Positions 9,142 to 17,328 of a DNA stretch of 64,000 nucleotides are shown piece by piece (position 1 is the stretch's first letter; each line of letters opens with the position of its first letter). Location of the stretch: NCBI RefSeq assembly GCF_900168295.1, contig NZ_FVZL01000013.1, forward strand, positions 1 to 64,000. The letters run 5' to 3'. The notes beneath the pieces were generated by a model. The model did no database searches and was not told where the DNA came from. It was given only the letters and a program-made list of their open reading frames with translations. The position numbers were made by a program, and so were the translations under genes. The stretch is from Arthrobacter sp. P2b. GTDB taxonomy: Bacteria > Actinomycetota > Actinomycetes > Actinomycetales > Micrococcaceae.

Positions 9142-10170
9142 TTACTTGGAAAACTGCAGCCGGGCAACGCTGGACCGTTCGACCAGTTCGGCGGCTACGC
9201 GTATGACATTGGGTTTTCCGGACGTCCTGCCCTGCGTGTTGGACAAAGCGAGCTGCACGGAGTGCCGGGCGAGCAGATCTATGGGCTGCCGGACGATTGT
9301 CAGGGCCGGGGTCATGAGTTCGGTCCAGGGTGAATCTTCGAAAACGATAACGGATAGGGTGCGGGGAATGTCGATTCCGGCGTGGGATAGGCGCCGCAGA
9401 ACTTCGGTTACCTGGGCGGTGTTTGCCACCACCAATGCGGTGGGCGGCTCCTCGATGCCGAGGAGCGCCGACGCGGCATCTCCTCCCGCCGGCCCGCGGA
9501 ACGCGGCGTGCCGGATGAGGAGCTCATCCTGCTCCAGGCCGGCTGTTTCCAGGGCGTGCCGATAGCCGGCGATCCGGTCCCTTCCGGTGGTGGAGGCAGC
9601 CGGCCCGGAGATAATCCCGATTCGGCGGTGGCCGTGCGCGGCGAGCAGTGCCGTAGCAGCCCGGGCGGATTCGAAGTTGTCGATGCTCACCACGTCTACT
9701 TCAGGGAGCGAAGGTATTGATCTATCGACAAACACCACATCAGTCCCAAGGTCCTGAAGCTGCTTCCAGATTGCCAGGTTGTTGCCGGTCGGGGTCGCGA
9801 TAATCCCGCTGACCCTGCGTTCGATCAGTGTCGCCAGACGCTCTGATTCCAGCTGGTCATCCTCCTGCGTGGTCATCAGCAGCACCTGGATTCCGCGGGC
9901 GTGCGCCTCCTGCACCACCTGGTCGGCCAGTCGGGCGAAAAATGGGTTGGAGACGTCGGCGAGGAGCAGCCCCAGCGTGGTAGGCGGGCCATACTTTAGC
10001 TCCCTGGCCGCCGTGCGGGGATGGTAGCCCAAGTCCTTCATCACGCCGTTGACCCTGGCGCGGGTAGCTGCAGCGACTGGACCTGAGCCCGGATTCAGCA
10101 CCCGCGAGACAACTGCAACGGACACCCCGGCCGCCTGGGCAACATCGCGGATGGTCGGTTGTTTCTGCAC
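9142..10170 (-). CDS. LacI-family transcriptional regulator of the TRAP/sugar-acid module
   Basis: A 342-aa DNA-binding regulator. The N-terminal helix-turn-helix and hinge (TIRDVAQAAGVSVAVVSRVL, then YHPRTAARELK) are standard for LacI, followed by a periplasmic-binding-protein-like effector domain. A GTG start at 10170 has AAAGGAG five bases ahead; the longer frame from GTG 10191 would add seven residues and lacks a good site. Identical 19-bp operators lie ahead of dctP and ahead of this gene and the divergent oxidoreductase, so it probably represses both arms and itself until the imported acid or a phosphorylated product binds. Confidence 0.92.
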   Translation of the reverse strand: MQKQPTIRDVAQAAGVSVAVVSRVLNPGSGPVAAATRARVNGVMKDLGYHPRTAARELKYGPPTTLGLLLADVSNPFFARLADQVVQEAHARGIQVLLMTTQEDDQLESERLATLIERRVSGIIATPTGNNLAIWKQLQDLGTDVVFVDRSIPSLPEVDVVSIDNFESARAATALLAAHGHRRIGIISGPAASTTGRDRIAGYRHALETAGLEQDELLIRHAAFRGPAGGDAASALLGIEEPPTALVVANTAQVTEVLRRLSHAGIDIPRTLSVIVFEDSPWTELMTPALTIVRQPIDLLARHSVQLALSNTQGRTSGKPNVIRVAAELVERSSVARLQFSK

Positions 10171-10256
10171 GCCTACTCCTTTGTCTGGCACTTCCTGGAC
10201 ATCCGGGAACCTTTTTTAGCCTAGGGCTTGACCTCAGGCCTACGCCTGTGACATAA

Positions 10257-10275
10257 AAGTGTACCGGTTCCACTT
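10257..10275. promoter_or_regulatory. Operator copy 2 (divergent promoter of lacI and the DRL-like gene)
   Basis: AAGTGTACCGGTTCCACTT is the exact reverse complement of the site at 9070-9088. It sits 87 nt before the LacI start and 155 nt before the divergent oxidoreductase start, so one bound protein could control both promoters. Confidence 0.8.
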
Positions 10276-10429
10276 ATTTTACCTTAGTTCGATCCCGCTT
10301 GGACTGCAGAGCCCCACTACCAATGGCGGCGAGCCGCACGGTGATAAGTAGAGCCCCACAATCTGCGGTTGATCCCAGACCAGCCCGCATCCCTTCCGGA
10401 ACAGCGCCGTATCCCTTGAAAGGCAACTC

Positions 10430-11785
10430 ATGAATCTGCACCATCTCCTGACCCAGCGCGAGGCCGACGGAAAGCCCATCCGGGTCGGCCTGATCGGCGC
10501 CGGACGCTACGGGACGATGTACCTGGCCCAAGCAAACAACATCCCGGGCATCCACGTCGTCGCCATCGCAGACATCAACGTCAAACGCGCTGAAGGTGCT
10601 TTCGAACTCGTTGGATGGCCCAAAGACCAGATCGCCCCCGACATCGCAACCGCCCTGAGGGACCGCTCAACCGCGATCGTGGCCAACGCCGACGAGCTTT
10701 TCGACGTCGACATCGACATCATCGTGGAAGCCACCGGCAACCCCATCGTTGGCGTCAAGCACGCACTGCGCGCCATCGAAACGAAAAAGCACATCATCAT
10801 GGTCACGGTTGAAGCCGACGCCTTGGCAGGGCCCGCTCTTGCCAAGCGGGCAGAAGCAGCCGGCGTTGTCTACTCAATGGCATACGGCGACCAGCCGGCC
10901 CTCATCATGGAACTCGTCGACTGGGCCCGCACCAGCGGCTTCGACGTCGTCTGCGCCGGCAAGGGTGCCAAATTCCTCGAGCACTACCACGAGATGAACC
11001 CCGACAACGTCTGGGAAAACTGGGAATTCTCCAAGGAACTCACCGACTCCGGGCAGCTGAACCCGAACATGCACACCTCCTTCCGCGACGGCACCAAGGC
11101 CGCCATCGAAATGGCCGCCGTCGCCAACGGCGCAGGACTGGTCCCCTCCGACACCGGGCTGACGTTCACGCCCGGAGACGTTGAGGAAATTGCCTCAATC
11201 TGCCGCCCCGCCGATGTCGGAGGAGCCCTCGCACACGAAGGGACCGTCGACGTCATGTCCAGCGTCAACCGCGACGGCACCTGGATCCCCCACAACACCC
11301 AGGAAGGCGTCTTCGTCGTCGTGAAGGCCACGAACGCGTACGTCTCCGGCTGCTTCAACGAATACCCCTGGCACCCGGACCCCACCGGCCAGTACGCCGC
11401 CCTGTACCGCCCCTACCACTACGTCGGCCTGGAACTGAATGTATCCATCGCCAACGCCGTGCTCCGCGGAATTTCCACGGGTTCACCTATCGGGTTCTTC
11501 GGCGACGTCGTTGCCACCGCCAAGAAAGACCTCAAAGCCGGCGAATTCCTCGACGGCGAAGGCGGATACACCGTCTGGGGCCAGCTCGTTTCGGCGAAGC
11601 ACTCCGTAACTACCGGTGCACTGCCGGTCGCACTGGCCCACCACGTGGAACTGCGCAATGACGTCGCCAAGGGCGGGATCGTCCGCTGGGATGACGTCAT
11701 CATGGACGACTCCCTGGCCCAGGCCCTCGAACTGCGCCGGGAAACCGAAGCCCTTGCCCTTGCCCTTGAGGCAGTGTCGAAGTAG
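10430..11785 (+). CDS. DRL-like NAD(P)-dependent oxidoreductase (homoserine-dehydrogenase-like, SAF domain)
   Basis: A 451-aa enzyme with an N-terminal Rossmann domain (VGLIGAGRYGTMYLAQ), a VEATGNP motif, and a C-terminal region resembling a SAF domain (KKDLKAGEFLDGEGGYTVWG). This arrangement matches the family containing Brucella DRL, the alternative 1-deoxy-xylulose-5-phosphate reductoisomerase. Most actinobacterial members sit in catabolic clusters and their substrates are unproven. Here the gene shares an operator with a TRAP importer and is followed by a gluconokinase, so oxidation of an imported sugar acid or polyol is more likely than isoprenoid synthesis. Start ATG 10430 follows a GAAAGG site. 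Confidence 0.75.
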   Translation: MNLHHLLTQREADGKPIRVGLIGAGRYGTMYLAQANNIPGIHVVAIADINVKRAEGAFELVGWPKDQIAPDIATALRDRSTAIVANADELFDVDIDIIVEATGNPIVGVKHALRAIETKKHIIMVTVEADALAGPALAKRAEAAGVVYSMAYGDQPALIMELVDWARTSGFDVVCAGKGAKFLEHYHEMNPDNVWENWEFSKELTDSGQLNPNMHTSFRDGTKAAIEMAAVANGAGLVPSDTGLTFTPGDVEEIASICRPADVGGALAHEGTVDVMSSVNRDGTWIPHNTQEGVFVVVKATNAYVSGCFNEYPWHPDPTGQYAALYRPYHYVGLELNVSIANAVLRGISTGSPIGFFGDVVATAKKDLKAGEFLDGEGGYTVWGQLVSAKHSVTTGALPVALAHHVELRNDVAKGGIVRWDDVIMDDSLAQALELRRETEALALALEAVSK

Positions 11786-11894
11786 CTGGCAAGCGGGGAT
11801 TCCACAATGGGCTGAACCTGGCATCCACTGAAAGTTCGGCCCCTGGAAACCTCGCCGCTCTCAGCTAAGTCTGACGAACACCCTGCGGATGTTC

Positions 11895-11931
11895 GGCGCG
11901 GACCGACGGACTCTACCCGTCGGTCCGCGCC
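11895..11931 (+). terminator. Hairpin between the DRL-like gene and the monooxygenase gene
   Basis: A perfect 15-bp GC-rich stem (11895-11909 with 11917-11931) with a 7-nt loop lies 110 nt after the oxidoreductase stop. It could end that transcript or attenuate read-through into the downstream genes. A C-run rather than a T-run follows. Confidence 0.6.
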
Positions 11932-11993
11932 GCGCCCCCCAAGGACCCTCCCACGCCCCTCAAGGGCACCCTTAAAGCAAGGAGAACCCCAGC

Positions 11994-12305
11994 ATGACCA
12001 TCGTCGTCACTGCAGCTTTTAGCCCGAAGGAAGGCGCCTTCGACCAGGTCGTCGCCGCCCTCTCCCCCGCAATCAGCGAAGTCCACCAGGAACCCGGCTG
12101 CCTGCTCTACGCGATCCACGAAGCCCCCAACAACCAGATCCTCATGATTGAGAAATGGGAATCAGCTGCGCTGCTGGACGCCCACGGCGAAGGTGAACCG
12201 GTCAAACGCCTGAACGCCTCCCTCGAAGGCCTGCTGGAAAAGCCTGTCGTAGTGACCCGGATGGTTCCGATCCCCGCGGGAACAGCACAACAGGGAGCAC
12301 TGTAG
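11994..12305 (+). CDS. Antibiotic biosynthesis monooxygenase (ABM) domain protein
   Basis: A 103-aa single-domain ferredoxin-like protein of the ABM/YgiN type. The EVHQEPGCLLYAIHE and MIEKWES segments are the family's characteristic strands. Small members act as quinol or small-aromatic oxygenases, or as carbonyl-handling accessory enzymes in sugar catabolic operons; no cofactor motif is expected. It is coupled to gntK: its TAG stop shares one base with the GTG start of the kinase. AAGGAGA nine bases upstream supports the start. Its exact reaction here is unknown. Confidence 0.8.
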   Translation: MTIVVTAAFSPKEGAFDQVVAALSPAISEVHQEPGCLLYAIHEAPNNQILMIEKWESAALLDAHGEGEPVKRLNASLEGLLEKPVVVTRMVPIPAGTAQQGAL

Positions 12306-12841
12306 TGCACAGCCCTCTTGTCATTATGGGCGTGTGTGGTGCAGGCAAGACTGCGGTCGGCGCTGCCCTGGCAGCCCGGCTCGGGGCAACCTTCAAGGAC
12401 GCTGACGACCTGCACCCCTTGCCGAACGTCGAAAAAATGACGGCTGGCATACCGCTCACCGATGAAGACAGATGGCCATGGCTTCGCCTGGTCGGCGAAG
12501 AACTCGCGGCCGAACACCCCGACGGGATCGTGGTTGCCTGTTCGGCCCTCAAACGCGCCTACCGTGACGCTATCCGCGCAGCCGCTCCTTCCACCCGGTT
12601 CATCCTCTTAAAGGTCGACCCTTCGGTACTGAAGGAGCGGCTGGTCCAGCGCCCAGGACACTTCATGCCTCAATCCCTCCTCACCTCACAGCTGGAGACA
12701 CTTGAGACCCTTGGAACAGCCGAAGCCGGAATGACCGTGACATCCGAAGGCGGCATAGAAGCACTCACCGAGGAAATTCTGGCGAATCTGCCCCAAGTGC
12801 ATCCCGCAGTACCCGCCGGTACCGATCAGAACGGAAGATAA
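12305..12841 (+). CDS. gntK: Gluconokinase
   Basis: A 178-aa kinase phosphorylating gluconate to 6-phosphogluconate, feeding the pentose phosphate pathway. The P-loop GVCGAGKTAVG is at residues 9-19, followed by the family signature DADDLHP and the substrate segment NVEKMTAGIPLTDEDRWPWL. A CSALKRAYRD motif supplies the sugar-acid contacts, and the lid carries RPGHFMP. Normal GntK length. It starts at GTG, overlapping the previous stop by one base. Its presence is the best clue that the TRAP importer brings in an aldonic acid or a compound converted to gluconate. Confidence 0.93.
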   Translation: MHSPLVIMGVCGAGKTAVGAALAARLGATFKDADDLHPLPNVEKMTAGIPLTDEDRWPWLRLVGEELAAEHPDGIVVACSALKRAYRDAIRAAAPSTRFILLKVDPSVLKERLVQRPGHFMPQSLLTSQLETLETLGTAEAGMTVTSEGGIEALTEEILANLPQVHPAVPAGTDQNGR

Positions 12842-12943
12842 ATTTCCGCCCCACGCCTCCGAGCGCCTAGCCGGGCTGCAGGAATATCTTCTCAGGGTCC
12901 GGGCTTGTCCCAAGTGGCAGGAGCAGCACATCTGAGGAGGACC

Positions 12944-14035
12944 ATGATTACCGGTACAGAGTCAACATCAGGCGCCCGGCGTACAGCTTTGGTGGTAGGA
13001 GCCACGGGCATCGCGGGATCCGCGTTGGTGGACACCTTGACGGGCGAGGGCTGGGACGTCCTTGCCTTGTCCCGCCGGCCCGGAGCGGAGCGCGCCGGGG
13101 TTCGGTGGCTTTCGGCGGATCTGACCTCGGCCGCAGCCTTGGCCAATGTGCTTGAGCCGGAGAATCCATCGCACGTTTTTTTCACAGCATGGTCGCGCCG
13201 TGCCACCGAGGAGGAGAACATCAGGGTCAACGCCGGCATGGTGCGTGACCTGCTCGCCGCACTCCGCGGCAAAGACGTGAGCCACGTTGCCCTGATGACC
13301 GGCCTAAAGCATTATCTCGGACCCTTTGAGGCCTACGCGGCAGGAGAAATGGCCGACACACCTTTCCACGAGGAGGAGCCGCGCCTGCCGGTGGCGAACT
13401 TTTACTACGCGCAGGAGGATGAGCTCTGGGCCGCATCGGCCGAGCAGGGGTTCACCTGGTCCGTGCACCGCGCGCACACGGTCATCGGGCATGCGGTGGG
13501 CAACGCCATGAACATGGGACTTACGCTCGCCGCCCAGGCCACCCTTTGCAGGGAGAGCGGGGAGCCGTTTGTCTTTCCCGGGTCCGAAACGCAGTGGAAC
13601 GGCCTGACTGACATGACCGACGCAGGTTTACTCGCAGAGCACATGCTCTGGGCATCCACGACGCCTCAAGCCGCAAACGAGGCCTTCAACATCGTCAACG
13701 GTGATGTGTTCCGCTGGCGATGGATGTGGCCGAAACTCGCAGCCTACTTCGGCCTGGAATGGGAGGGGTACCAGGGTGAGCCCCGGCCTCTCGAGCAGTC
13801 CATGGCAGGGCGCGAAGACCAGTGGAGGGAACTTGCCCGGCGCCATAACCTCAGCGAGCCGGACCTGGACCGCGTCGCCTCCTGGTGGCACACCGACGGC
13901 GACCTGGGCCGCAACATCGAGGTAGTGACGGATATGGGCAAAAGCCGGGACGCCGGGTTCACCGGCTATCGCCGAACACTGGATTCCTTCACCACACTCT
14001 TCAACCGGTACCGTGCGGAGACCCTCATCCCCTGA
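12944..14035 (+). CDS. PRISE-like SDR reductase (progesterone 5-beta-reductase/iridoid-synthase type)
   Basis: A 363-aa extended short-chain dehydrogenase. The cofactor loop ALVVGATGIAGSALVD is N-terminal. Instead of the usual YxxxK pair it carries TGLKHYLGPF and NFYYAQED, which align with the Lys and Tyr motifs of the PRISE enzymes that reduce enones. A frame from 12905 exists, but GGAGG at 12936-12940 points to ATG 12944. It follows gntK by about 100 nt and may be part of the same module or separate. Family members accept activated alkenes; the physiological substrate is unknown. Confidence 0.8.
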   Translation: MITGTESTSGARRTALVVGATGIAGSALVDTLTGEGWDVLALSRRPGAERAGVRWLSADLTSAAALANVLEPENPSHVFFTAWSRRATEEENIRVNAGMVRDLLAALRGKDVSHVALMTGLKHYLGPFEAYAAGEMADTPFHEEEPRLPVANFYYAQEDELWAASAEQGFTWSVHRAHTVIGHAVGNAMNMGLTLAAQATLCRESGEPFVFPGSETQWNGLTDMTDAGLLAEHMLWASTTPQAANEAFNIVNGDVFRWRWMWPKLAAYFGLEWEGYQGEPRPLEQSMAGREDQWRELARRHNLSEPDLDRVASWWHTDGDLGRNIEVVTDMGKSRDAGFTGYRRTLDSFTTLFNRYRAETLIP

Positions 14036-14037
14036 TC

Positions 14038-14056
14038 GGTCGCGCTACCTGCGACC
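14038..14056. terminator. Short hairpin between convergent genes
   Basis: GGTCGC and GCGACC form a perfect 6-bp stem with a 7-nt loop in the 24-nt gap between the convergent reductase and ligase genes, so it could serve both strands. The stem is short. Confidence 0.35.
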
Positions 14057-14059
14057 GCG

Positions 14060-15184
14060 TCAGAGGGTCAACCTACTGCTGTTTGTTGCCGCCCGCAGTG
14101 GGGTCACCGGAAGGCAGGTGAAGTGAACGGCATCGGTGACCACATCTCGTGTGCTTGCGCCACGCGCGTAGGAGCCCCGCTGCACCGCCGCACCGGTCCC
14201 CCGGCTCAGGACTTGGAACAGCAGGAACTCGACGGTGTTGAACTCTCCCTGTTCCTCGAGCACCGGCCGGAGGTGGTCCATCAGCGCCGTTACCACCTCA
14301 AAGGCGCCCCGGGGCTTTCCTGTTATCGGGTCTCCCAGCTCACCCTGCAGTCCGTAGCGGCTGGCCTGCCAGGACGCGAGTTGCAGTTGGGTAGCCGAAG
14401 TGGGGAATGGACTGACGCCGTCGCGCCACTGCCGTGCCGCGGTTTCCGCCAACCCGCGGACCAAGGCCGCCAGCAGGACGGTGTCGTCGGCAAACAGGCA
14501 CACGTCGGCGACCCGGACCTCTACGGTCGGGTGCTTGTGGCTGAGTCGTGCGTCCAAGTACAGGTTGGCTTTGTCCAAGGGCACGCCGGAGCTGAGGATC
14601 TGCCCGATTTCACGGTGGTACGCAGCAGCGGAACCGTAAATGCCAGCCGCTCCGGTGGTGGGCCAGCGGCTCCAAGCCTGCCAGCGGTAACTCGCATAGC
14701 TTGAGTCCACCCCATTCCAATACGGTGAGTTGGCGCTGATGGCCAGCAGGACGGGCAGCCAAATCCGGATGCGGTCCAAGATGGCGACGCCTTCTTCTTC
14801 GGACTCGATCTCCACGTGCACGTGGCAGCCTCCGGTTAGCTGTTCAACAGCGGTAAGCCCGAACCTTTCCATCAGCTGGGCACATCGTTCACCCGGGGCG
14901 ATGGTGGACTCGACCGGCAGCGCCGAAGTTGCCAACGCAACCGCCCGCGCTCCTGCCCGCCTGGCCGCAGAGTCGGCGCTCTTCCGCCCGGCGGTAATGT
15001 CATCGGCGATTTCGGCGAGGGTGACCCGCGGCAAGGTGCAGGTTTCAATCTGTTCCTGCTTCATTTCGCTGGTTAGGCGGGGAAAATCGCTGAGCTGTTC
15101 CAGGACTTCGCCCAGCGGCAGGGGCTTCCCGCTCTCGCCGTCGACAATCAGGAACTCCTCCTCAACACCCATCCTGCGCGTCAT
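14060..15184 (-). CDS. Carboxylate-amine ligase, glutamate-cysteine ligase type 2 family (YbdK-like)
   Basis: A 374-aa ATP-grasp-like ligase of the GCS2 family. The opening MGVEEEFLIVD, the HVHVEIESEEEG stretch and KHPTVEVRVADVC are family hallmarks for nucleotide, metal and glutamate binding. Actinobacteria make mycothiol rather than glutathione, and YbdK-type proteins have only weak glutamate-cysteine ligase activity, so the true substrate is unclear. An in-frame GTG at 15226 would give 388 aa; neither start has a strong ribosome site, and the shorter form fits family length. Convergent with the upstream reductase gene. Confidence 0.85.
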   Translation of the reverse strand: MTRRMGVEEEFLIVDGESGKPLPLGEVLEQLSDFPRLTSEMKQEQIETCTLPRVTLAEIADDITAGRKSADSAARRAGARAVALATSALPVESTIAPGERCAQLMERFGLTAVEQLTGGCHVHVEIESEEEGVAILDRIRIWLPVLLAISANSPYWNGVDSSYASYRWQAWSRWPTTGAAGIYGSAAAYHREIGQILSSGVPLDKANLYLDARLSHKHPTVEVRVADVCLFADDTVLLAALVRGLAETAARQWRDGVSPFPTSATQLQLASWQASRYGLQGELGDPITGKPRGAFEVVTALMDHLRPVLEEQGEFNTVEFLLFQVLSRGTGAAVQRGSYARGASTRDVVTDAVHFTCLPVTPLRAATNSSRLTL

Positions 15185-15349
15185 CGCAACCCGCCCAGGA
15201 CGTGAAGATCCCCCGCGTGCACCCACTCAGCTGCTCGGACACCGCCGTTCTTCCGGATAACGTAAGCCACTGAGCTCCTCGGCGTAGGTCCGCGGGTTGC
15301 ATGCTCAACCCGCCCCATTTTCACATACGAAGTGGTGCGGAGGACCCTG

Positions 15350-15391
15350 AAAAAGACCATGGCCCGCCCCCCAACGGAAAGCGGACCATGG
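15350..15391 (-). terminator. Terminator of the stress operon
   Basis: On the minus strand CCATGGTCCGC pairs with GCGGGCCATGG (one mismatch) and is followed by TCTTTTTC, a classical stem plus T-run, 47 nt after the stop of the PRC/DUF2382 gene. Confidence 0.65.
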
Positions 15392-15437
15392 CGGTCTCAT
15401 CGACGGTCCCGGATGTTCTCCGGGTGGTTGCCGGCCG

Positions 15438-16220
15438 TTAGCGGTTGGTGCGGGCGTCGTCGTCGAGGTCGATGTTTTCCTTGTGGACCTCTTCGGTGAC
15501 GGTGTGCTCGTCGGTCACCGTTTCCTTGTCCAGGCGGACGCGTTCGACGGGGACGGCTTCCTTTTCCACCACGGGGCGTTCCTCATGGAGGATGACCTCG
15601 TGTTCTTCTTCGCTGATGGCAGGGCCGTCCAGAGCGGCGCCCCTGTTGGCGTCGGTGATGGGCTCGCGTTCCAGGCGGACCTCTTCGCGCTGGACCGGGA
15701 CGGTGGTGGTGACGTTCTCGGTGACTACATACTTGCGCAGCCGCACACGGCCAGCTTCTTCCTTCCGGGTGCCGACGTGCAGTTGCTCCTCAGACCGGGT
15801 CATCGCCTCGTCCGTGGTGGGTCCTGAAGTGTCGTGACCCACCGTGCCGCGGCCTACGGCTGCGGCGTCAGCAGTGTTGGCGTCACCGTGACGGCTAAAG
15901 CCGTTGGAGAGACCGTAGTAGGTGTAGAGCTCGTCTTCCTCGGCGGGTTCCAGATGCCCGTCAGGGGCGACACGGGGCGCGTCCTTGACCTTGTCCTTGG
16001 TGTGGGCGACGACGATGTCGTTGCCGTCCTGCGAAGCGGAGCCCAGCGGGGCGAAGGACTCATGGGTTCCGAAGAGCCCGGTCTTGACCGTGACCCAGGT
16101 GGGTTCTGAGGTCTGGTCATCAACGTAGATTTGCCCTATGGATCCGATTTTGGTTCCGTCGGAACCGATGACATTGCCGCCGGCGGTGGTCAGTGCAGAA
16201 AGGTTTTCAGTGTTAAGCAC
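15438..16220 (-). CDS. PRC-barrel and DUF2382 (YsnF/AvaK) domain protein
   Basis: A 260-aa protein with two recognisable parts. Residues about 10-85 form a PRC-barrel (GSDGTKIGSIGQIYVDD, then EPTWVTVKTGLFG). Residues about 145-255 form a DUF2382 domain with repeating Val/Glu/Arg strands (VPVQREEVRLEREPI, ERPVVEKEAVPVERVRL). Such proteins are linked to stress responses in several bacteria, but the molecular role is unknown. GTG start with AAGGAG seven bases upstream. Last gene of a six-gene operon, 47 nt after the DUF4383 gene. Confidence 0.88.
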   Translation of the reverse strand: MLNTENLSALTTAGGNVIGSDGTKIGSIGQIYVDDQTSEPTWVTVKTGLFGTHESFAPLGSASQDGNDIVVAHTKDKVKDAPRVAPDGHLEPAEEDELYTYYGLSNGFSRHGDANTADAAAVGRGTVGHDTSGPTTDEAMTRSEEQLHVGTRKEEAGRVRLRKYVVTENVTTTVPVQREEVRLEREPITDANRGAALDGPAISEEEHEVILHEERPVVEKEAVPVERVRLDKETVTDEHTVTEEVHKENIDLDDDARTNR

Positions 16221-16267
16221 GATGTTCTCCTTCTAATGCTGTTGATGAATCCGGCGTGGGGCGCTGG

Positions 16268-16729
16268 TTAGCGGTGGGTGGAGCCGGCGGTGCGCGTGGT
16301 GTTGCGGGAGAGCAGGATGGCCAGGGCGATCATGGCGATGCCGAGGACGAAGTGCAGCCAGTTATCCGCGGTGTTGACCGGGACGAAGTTGGCGGGGGTG
16401 TCGTGGCCGATGATGAGGCCGTAAAGCCACAGGATGAGGTAGATGACCCCGCCGTAAAGCAGGTAGCTGCGGGCCTGTGTGTTGGTGCGGGACATCAGGA
16501 TCCCGGCGACGCCGAAGAGCAGATGGACGATGTTGTGCAGGATCGAGACCTGGAAGATGCCCAACAGGAGTGCTTCTGAGCCGTGTCCGGCGAAGGAGAG
16601 CGCTTCGTAGTTGCTGGTGATGCCCGGGATGAAGCCGAGGACTCCGACGAGCAGGAAGACCGCGCCTACTGCCTGGGCTGCTCTTTGAAGGGTGGTTTTG
16701 GGTCCGGTAGTCCGGTTTGTTGTCGCCAT
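16268..16729 (-). CDS. DUF4383 membrane protein
   Basis: A 153-aa integral membrane protein with about four hydrophobic helices. The NIVHLLFGVAGI segment and the terminal DNWLHFVLGIAMI segment, each with a His in the helix, mark the DUF4383 family common in actinobacteria. Function unknown. The gene begins 64 nt inside the end of the MarR gene in another frame; AGGAG eight bases upstream supports this start and implies translational coupling. Confidence 0.85.
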   Translation of the reverse strand: MATTNRTTGPKTTLQRAAQAVGAVFLLVGVLGFIPGITSNYEALSFAGHGSEALLLGIFQVSILHNIVHLLFGVAGILMSRTNTQARSYLLYGGVIYLILWLYGLIIGHDTPANFVPVNTADNWLHFVLGIAMIALAILLSRNTTRTAGSTHR

Positions 16730-17328
16730 CTTGTTGCTCCTGTCGTAGAGAGATTTTTGTTTTGCCGATCGCTGTTTTTGTGCCGGGCGGCGGTGTTCCG
16801 CTCAGAGTTCCGGAGGCGAAGGATGTGTTGTTCCAGCTGTCGGCGGAACAACACCTCATCAGGTGCTTCCGCTTCGGTGCCCTCACGAATGAGATTTCCG
16901 GCAGCGGAAAGGACGGCCCGGCCTTCCGGGGTGAGGTAGATGTCGGCGCTCCGGCCGTCCCTGCCTGGTTCCTTGGTCAGGAATCCGAGGCTTTGAAGCC
17001 GCCGCAGCACCTTGCCCAGGCTTTGCCGGCTCACGCAGAGCATTTCGGCAAGATCCGTCGCCGTGGTTGGTTCAAGTTGCGCCGCTGTCTCGAGTGCGTC
17101 CAGCGATCCTGTGGTCAGTCCGAGCCTGGCCAACCGTCGGTTGAGCCGGCGCTCATCAAGTCGGGCCGCAATGCTGACCAGCCTGTGAGTGGCCCATTGC
17201 TCCGGAACGGTCCCCGGCTGTGCCTTCATGTGCCGCGGCCCGCCGGCAGCGGATTGTTGCTGGTCGGGGTCCGTCGGCCTCCCCGCTGGGTCGGGGGGAG
17301 GCTTGGGGACCTGGTCCCGGCCGCTCAT
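16666..17328 (-). CDS. MarR-type winged-helix regulator of the stress operon
   Basis: A 220-aa DNA-binding protein. The winged helix spans about residues 70-150 (TATDLAEMLCVSRQSLGKVL for the HTH, then EPGRDGRSADIYLTPEGR for the wing). A 35-residue Pro/Gln-rich N-terminal tail and a 45-residue Arg/Asn-rich C-terminal tail are longer than usual. Its ATG overlaps the preceding stop by four bases, supporting the long start; Met34 is an alternative. As the fourth gene of the operon it probably binds the perfect palindrome at 19308-19331 ahead of the first gene and controls its own transcription. Confidence 0.85.
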   Translation of the reverse strand: MSGRDQVPKPPPDPAGRPTDPDQQQSAAGGPRHMKAQPGTVPEQWATHRLVSIAARLDERRLNRRLARLGLTTGSLDALETAAQLEPTTATDLAEMLCVSRQSLGKVLRRLQSLGFLTKEPGRDGRSADIYLTPEGRAVLSAAGNLIREGTEAEAPDEVLFRRQLEQHILRLRNSERNTAARHKNSDRQNKNLSTTGATRWRQQTGLPDPKPPFKEQPRQ

